Part shown: positions 60,224 through 64,000 of the stretch, piece by piece
Layout: every line of letters begins with the position of its first letter
Numbering within the stretch: position 1 is the first letter of the stretch
Source: Colius striatus
Lineage: Eukaryota; Chordata; Aves; Coliiformes; Coliidae
Assembly: GCF_028858725.1 (NCBI RefSeq)
Contig: NC_084761.1
Coordinates: 97,737,971 to 97,801,970, forward strand
DNA: 64,000 bases
Direction of reading: 5' to 3'
Position numbers and translations under genes: made by a program
The notes under the pieces: model-generated
The model's input: only the letters and a program-made list of their open reading frames with translations
Told to the model about the DNA's origin: nothing
Database searches by the model: none

Positions 60224-63200
60224 GGTTCTTTCCATCACATCTGAGTTATAGGTGTAAAAGTCACACAGACTGCAGGTATAAACATGTAAAACAATACAAA
60301 AATAAATGGAAAGGTCATTTTACCTTTACTGAATCAAGTTGTGTAATAAATACGACAGGCAAAAAAGCTTCAATCACACCGTTCAGTTGAACTGAAGTTA
60401 CAGTAGTGTTTGTAAAGACAACAACTTCTTTAACTTAAAGTCGCAAACATTAAAGCATTGAGAACTAGTATCAAAGTGAATTTTGGCACATGGTAAAGTG
60501 AGAAGTGTTAGATGAGTCTCTGACCCTTGTGTCAAAACGAAGCAGTTTCTCACTAGCTTTCTGAGGTACGTGTTTAAACAATCTACAGTGAGATCAGCAA
60601 CGCGCTTCTAAACAACTCACAGTTGACAATTCACTCTACTAGTTACATTTTATTTCCCTTTTAAGAATACCAAAGTATTCCAGAGCTTAAATCTGTGCAA
60701 ATTCAGGAAAGAAAAAAAGAGACAGTTTCAATTAAAACAATAATTAAAACCCCAAACTCATGAGGGAACTTTTAACCTGCAACTTGAACCTTCCCCTGCA
60801 GTCAGTTCTGTTCATTGCCAAGTGTAAAAACGGGACCAAATTGCACAGCTTAATATAAAATACTCCCAGACTGCAGCGTGGTTCCAGTTGCAAATGTTCC
60901 TCTTAAGTTTCATCACATTTGTTTGTTTCCTCCCTATAACTTCAGTAACTTCTGATCACATTCATTCTTGGGGAGGGGGGGGAAATGAGAAAAAGACAAC
61001 CACCACCACAGGCTGCCTAACGTGAAGGTCAGCAAAGCGTTGTAAACCCCTTGAGGACTCTCAGCGCTTCTTCAACGAGAGCAGAAATGCCTGGACACAA
61101 AGTTACTGTCACCAATTTGCTAAATACAGTAAAAGACAAAGCAACAGTGTAATGGCACTTGCAAAAATTTCCTGTATCCAAACGTTTGTGGTTTAGAAAT
61201 GGTGCTTTTTTTTTTCCTCTCTCTTTCTTTTCAAGTCTTACAGTAGCTAAAAAAAAATGTCCAAAACTAGATCCTTAGAAGTATCTCAAATCCTCACCTT
61301 GACTTCAAAGGAGTGAGGAAACCACATTACCCTACAGATGGGGTTTGATACAGTATAAATATCTCTGACCAGAGTACAAAAGTTAGCCTCTTCTAAATAA
61401 AAACAACCCCAAAAGTGCTGCTGATTTTTAGAAGTAACTCCAAATCAATCAGCAACTATCCAACAGCAGCATCAGGCATTTACACCTTTCAGTCCTCAAA
61501 GAGTTTTCTTCTTAAACAGTTTAACCATTTGTGCTAATATTCTTCACTAGGTTAATTTTAAGTCCTTTCACCAAAACTGCTTCTCCTTTAAAAACAAAAA
61601 CCCCAAAGAGGGTGCAAAGCAACACAACCCCGTGACGTGCATTCATTTGATGCTTGGTGAATAAATGGTGTCACCTTGCAAGGCACTGCTATCTTTAAAG
61701 GATATCACTGTCACAGTTTCACTATTTTGGTGTATTTTTTTTCTTTTTCCTGTTTTTATAAAGTCACAGTTCCAAAAAACCTTAGAAAACCACCCAGAAT
61801 TGAGGTAATCCATTCATTTCAATACCAAAATATATCAATTGAAGTAGTACCAGTATGGTGAAAGGTCTTCATAATACACAGCTATTACCATATAGCATGC
61901 AGCACAAGTATTTAAGTTCACTAGGTTTTTGTTCCGAGCTCTGCTGCCTCGGTTTTTAAGGAGCAGCTCCATTTGCACAGCAGCACTGCCAATTCTGAAC
62001 ACTTTGTGCCTTGCTTTTCTCCCGGGACCTCTCGCCTGCTGAGCCCCCGGCTGCACCGGCCCCACTGACATTTGCTTTTTGAGGGCTGCACAAATTGGAG
62101 CTCTTAAAAAAAGAGTTTTCAGCAGAGCCAAAAAAAGAAATATAAGCTACAGTATCTTCATCTATGGTTCAATCAATTGCACTTATATCTACTGGGTTGA
62201 GACAAAGCCTCGACGGCGTGTCCGCTCTCCCAGCCGCCGGGCTTTCCTCTGACGTTACCTAGTCATACCGCTAGCTCTAGAAATATGGCTTTGCAGATTG
62301 TTTGTACTCAAAGGGAGCAGGCTGGGTTTACACTAAGTTTATTGGCAAAGAGCTAGAATTTGTCAGGGATTTCCTAATGCCCCTTTTTATTGCAAGTGTT
62401 AACAACCAGTATTTTAGACTCCAATAAATCCCGATCGGGAGTTTCCTGCCATCAAGTGGACTTAGTTTGTAAACACCTACTAGCCCCCTAAATCAACTGC
62501 TAGGTACGTTTACTCTACCAGGCACTACAGGATATTAAGACTAAAGTATAGCCATGCATAGATAAACTCATGAGCCTTATCATGATGCTCTAACACGGGT
62601 TACCCCAGAAAGCCTAACAACACAAACCAAGCGCTGGCTTTTGTTGTACTTCAACAGCATACGAGGAGTTTATAACGTCTCACGGTGTGCAAAGAGGGGG
62701 GGGAAGTCATCTTGGGACAGCTTGATTAAATCTAGTAGGAAAGCTACTAAAGAAACCTTACCAACATCTATATCCCAGTGTGCAGCACCTGGAATTCCAG
62801 CTCTGCGCTGTGTAACCGCCACAGGCACGAGCCAGCTAGTAGCAATGGGTACTGAAAGCTTACCTAAAAGGTGGTTCAGTTTTTGACAGGCTGATCATTG
62901 AAATTTCAGCCATTTCCTATTCCAAAGGTAAAAAAAACATCTCTTTTTTTCAAGTAAGGCATAAAGCTATACCTAGCCTTAGCTTTGATGGCAGGAGTTA
63001 CATCTCATTTTCCTGCGTGGACCTAAGTATTTTAAGGGATGCTGTAAGAAACGATTCATCCAATTTCTTCCTCTGCTACATACACCTGAGCCAAAAGAAA
63101 AGCTACATTTGTATTTAAAATAAATAAAACCCAAACAACTGAGCTGCTTCTAAGGCAAAAGGGGTATGAAAACAAAGCATTCCTCCCAGGCTGTTCTCAC

Positions 63201-63855
63201 TTGATTAGATCCTGAACACACAGCTACAATAATCTGCTTATTCAAATAGCGTTTGATAATTACCTTTCAGTGGCTGCTAGGGTGCTTTAGAATCCTTCAG
63301 CCAGTGATCTATGAAGTCTCACTTCAAATGGTACTAAATTAAGGACAAGGTGCCACAATTCTTACTACGGTATCATTTAGTAACTACCACAGTCACTTCA
63401 AGAAAGTAACGACTAAAGTACTTAAAACCTGGGGAATCAGTTCAGTGAAATGTTAGGACACAAAATCTCCTGAAAGCTCCACAACCAACTTCTGTCACAT
63501 TTCAAGTATAGCTTCTGATGTTTTTTTACCTTTGGAAATCAGTCATTTTCATGAGAAGGAATTCTTTTAGCTAAAGAATTCTTGCTTTGCCTAGTTTTTA
63601 GTACAGGGCTAAGAATGCCTCACGGATCATCTTCTAAGCAGCAGCCAAGCTGAAAGACTGCCACCATCCATGTCACATTTCCTACAACACCAATAACAAC
63701 ACTGGAAAGAATGCAAGATGTCTCCACTTGTCCCATTCCACCCTGAAACGTGGAAACACCTTTTCCTTAAAGAAGTCAAAATTTCAACTGCAGATTCAAA
63801 CTGTGCAGAGGTTATGAGACACGCTGGCCCCTTGGAAAAACGCAGATGCCTAAGT

Positions 63856-64000
63856 GTTCCCCCATTTCTCGCTTTGGGAACACCCCAACAACTGTGGGAT
63901 TGGGTGCTCTGCTGAGTTTCTGGATTGTTCCCCCATTTCTCGCTTTGGGAACATTTTAAGAGCTGTGGGACTGGCTACTCTGCTGAGTTTTCTTGTTCCC
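63856..64000. repeat. ~70-bp tandem repeat running off the right edge
   Basis: Units start at 63856, 63927 and 63995 (spacings 71 and 68 bp), so two full copies and the first 6 bases of a third are visible. Each unit opens with GTTCCC and has GGGAAC 20 bases later, an inverted repeat around CATTTCTCGCTTT. Copies differ at several bases in the second half. The full copy number lies outside the window. Confidence 0.85.

Larger units (their letters stand above)
60200..64000 (-). other. Probable long 3' UTR of a minus-strand gene beyond the right edge
   Basis: Seen: minus-strand AATAAA at 60218-60223, with the cleavage site expected near 60200 and T/GT-rich minus-strand sequence after it. The next 3.8 kb are AT-rich, with many T- and A-runs, and contain no CR1, unlike the rest of the window. 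There is no convincing ORF; the 98-codon minus frame at 61835-62131 has no recognisable domain. Known: long vertebrate 3' UTRs look like this. The gene is not identifiable from this part, and an lncRNA is the alternative. Confidence 0.45.

Noticed and set aside
61835-62131. 98-codon minus-strand ORF as the end of the neighbouring protein
   Set aside because: No domain and no splice acceptor I trust; sits in AT-rich, UTR-like sequence.

Overview
This is nuclear genomic DNA from a vertebrate, almost certainly a bird. About 30 separate pieces of CR1 LINE, recognised by outward-facing ends with ATTCTRTG-type tails, cover roughly one sixth of the window. There is also a solo LTR of a type widespread in bird genomes, and GT-AG introns interrupt the one clear protein gene. 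Such dense, young CR1 suggests a CR1-rich lineage such as woodpeckers and relatives (Piciformes); this is inference. ORF lengths are misleading here, because most long ORFs are CR1 3' regions read in either direction.

Layout. 1-26,300: no convincing gene; CR1 copies, microsatellites and one weak candidate exon on the minus strand (12,391-12,596). 26,340-26,710: a promoter-like block with an E-box, paired GATA motifs, a MEF2-like site and a TATA box, followed by a short non-coding exon with a consensus donor. 30,833-43,330: a six-exon plus-strand gene for a kyphoscoliosis-peptidase-like (KY-like) protein of 857 residues by my splice model. It has a divergent N-terminal region, a transglutaminase-like core with Cys279/His322/Asp337, and four C-terminal KY-type Ig-like modules. 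All introns are GT-AG and all phases agree. 43,331-60,000: intergenic DNA with more CR1 and a solo LTR at about 45.94-46.99 kb. 60,200-64,000: a repeat-poor, AT-rich block that looks like the long 3' UTR of a minus-strand gene lying beyond the right edge, ending at a minus-strand AATAAA (60,218-60,223). The window closes inside a ~70-bp tandem repeat.

Function. KY is a muscle cytoskeletal protein of the transglutaminase-like fold, so the MEF2-like site and E-box upstream fit a muscle promoter, though linking promoter to gene is inference. The most unusual features are: an extra Ig-like module in the KY-like protein; a CR1 subgroup carrying the same ~65 bp of non-CR1 sequence beyond its 3' end at three sites; an inverted pair of chimeric CR1 copies 14 kb apart; a 32-bp palindrome; and the hairpin-bearing tandem repeat at the right edge.
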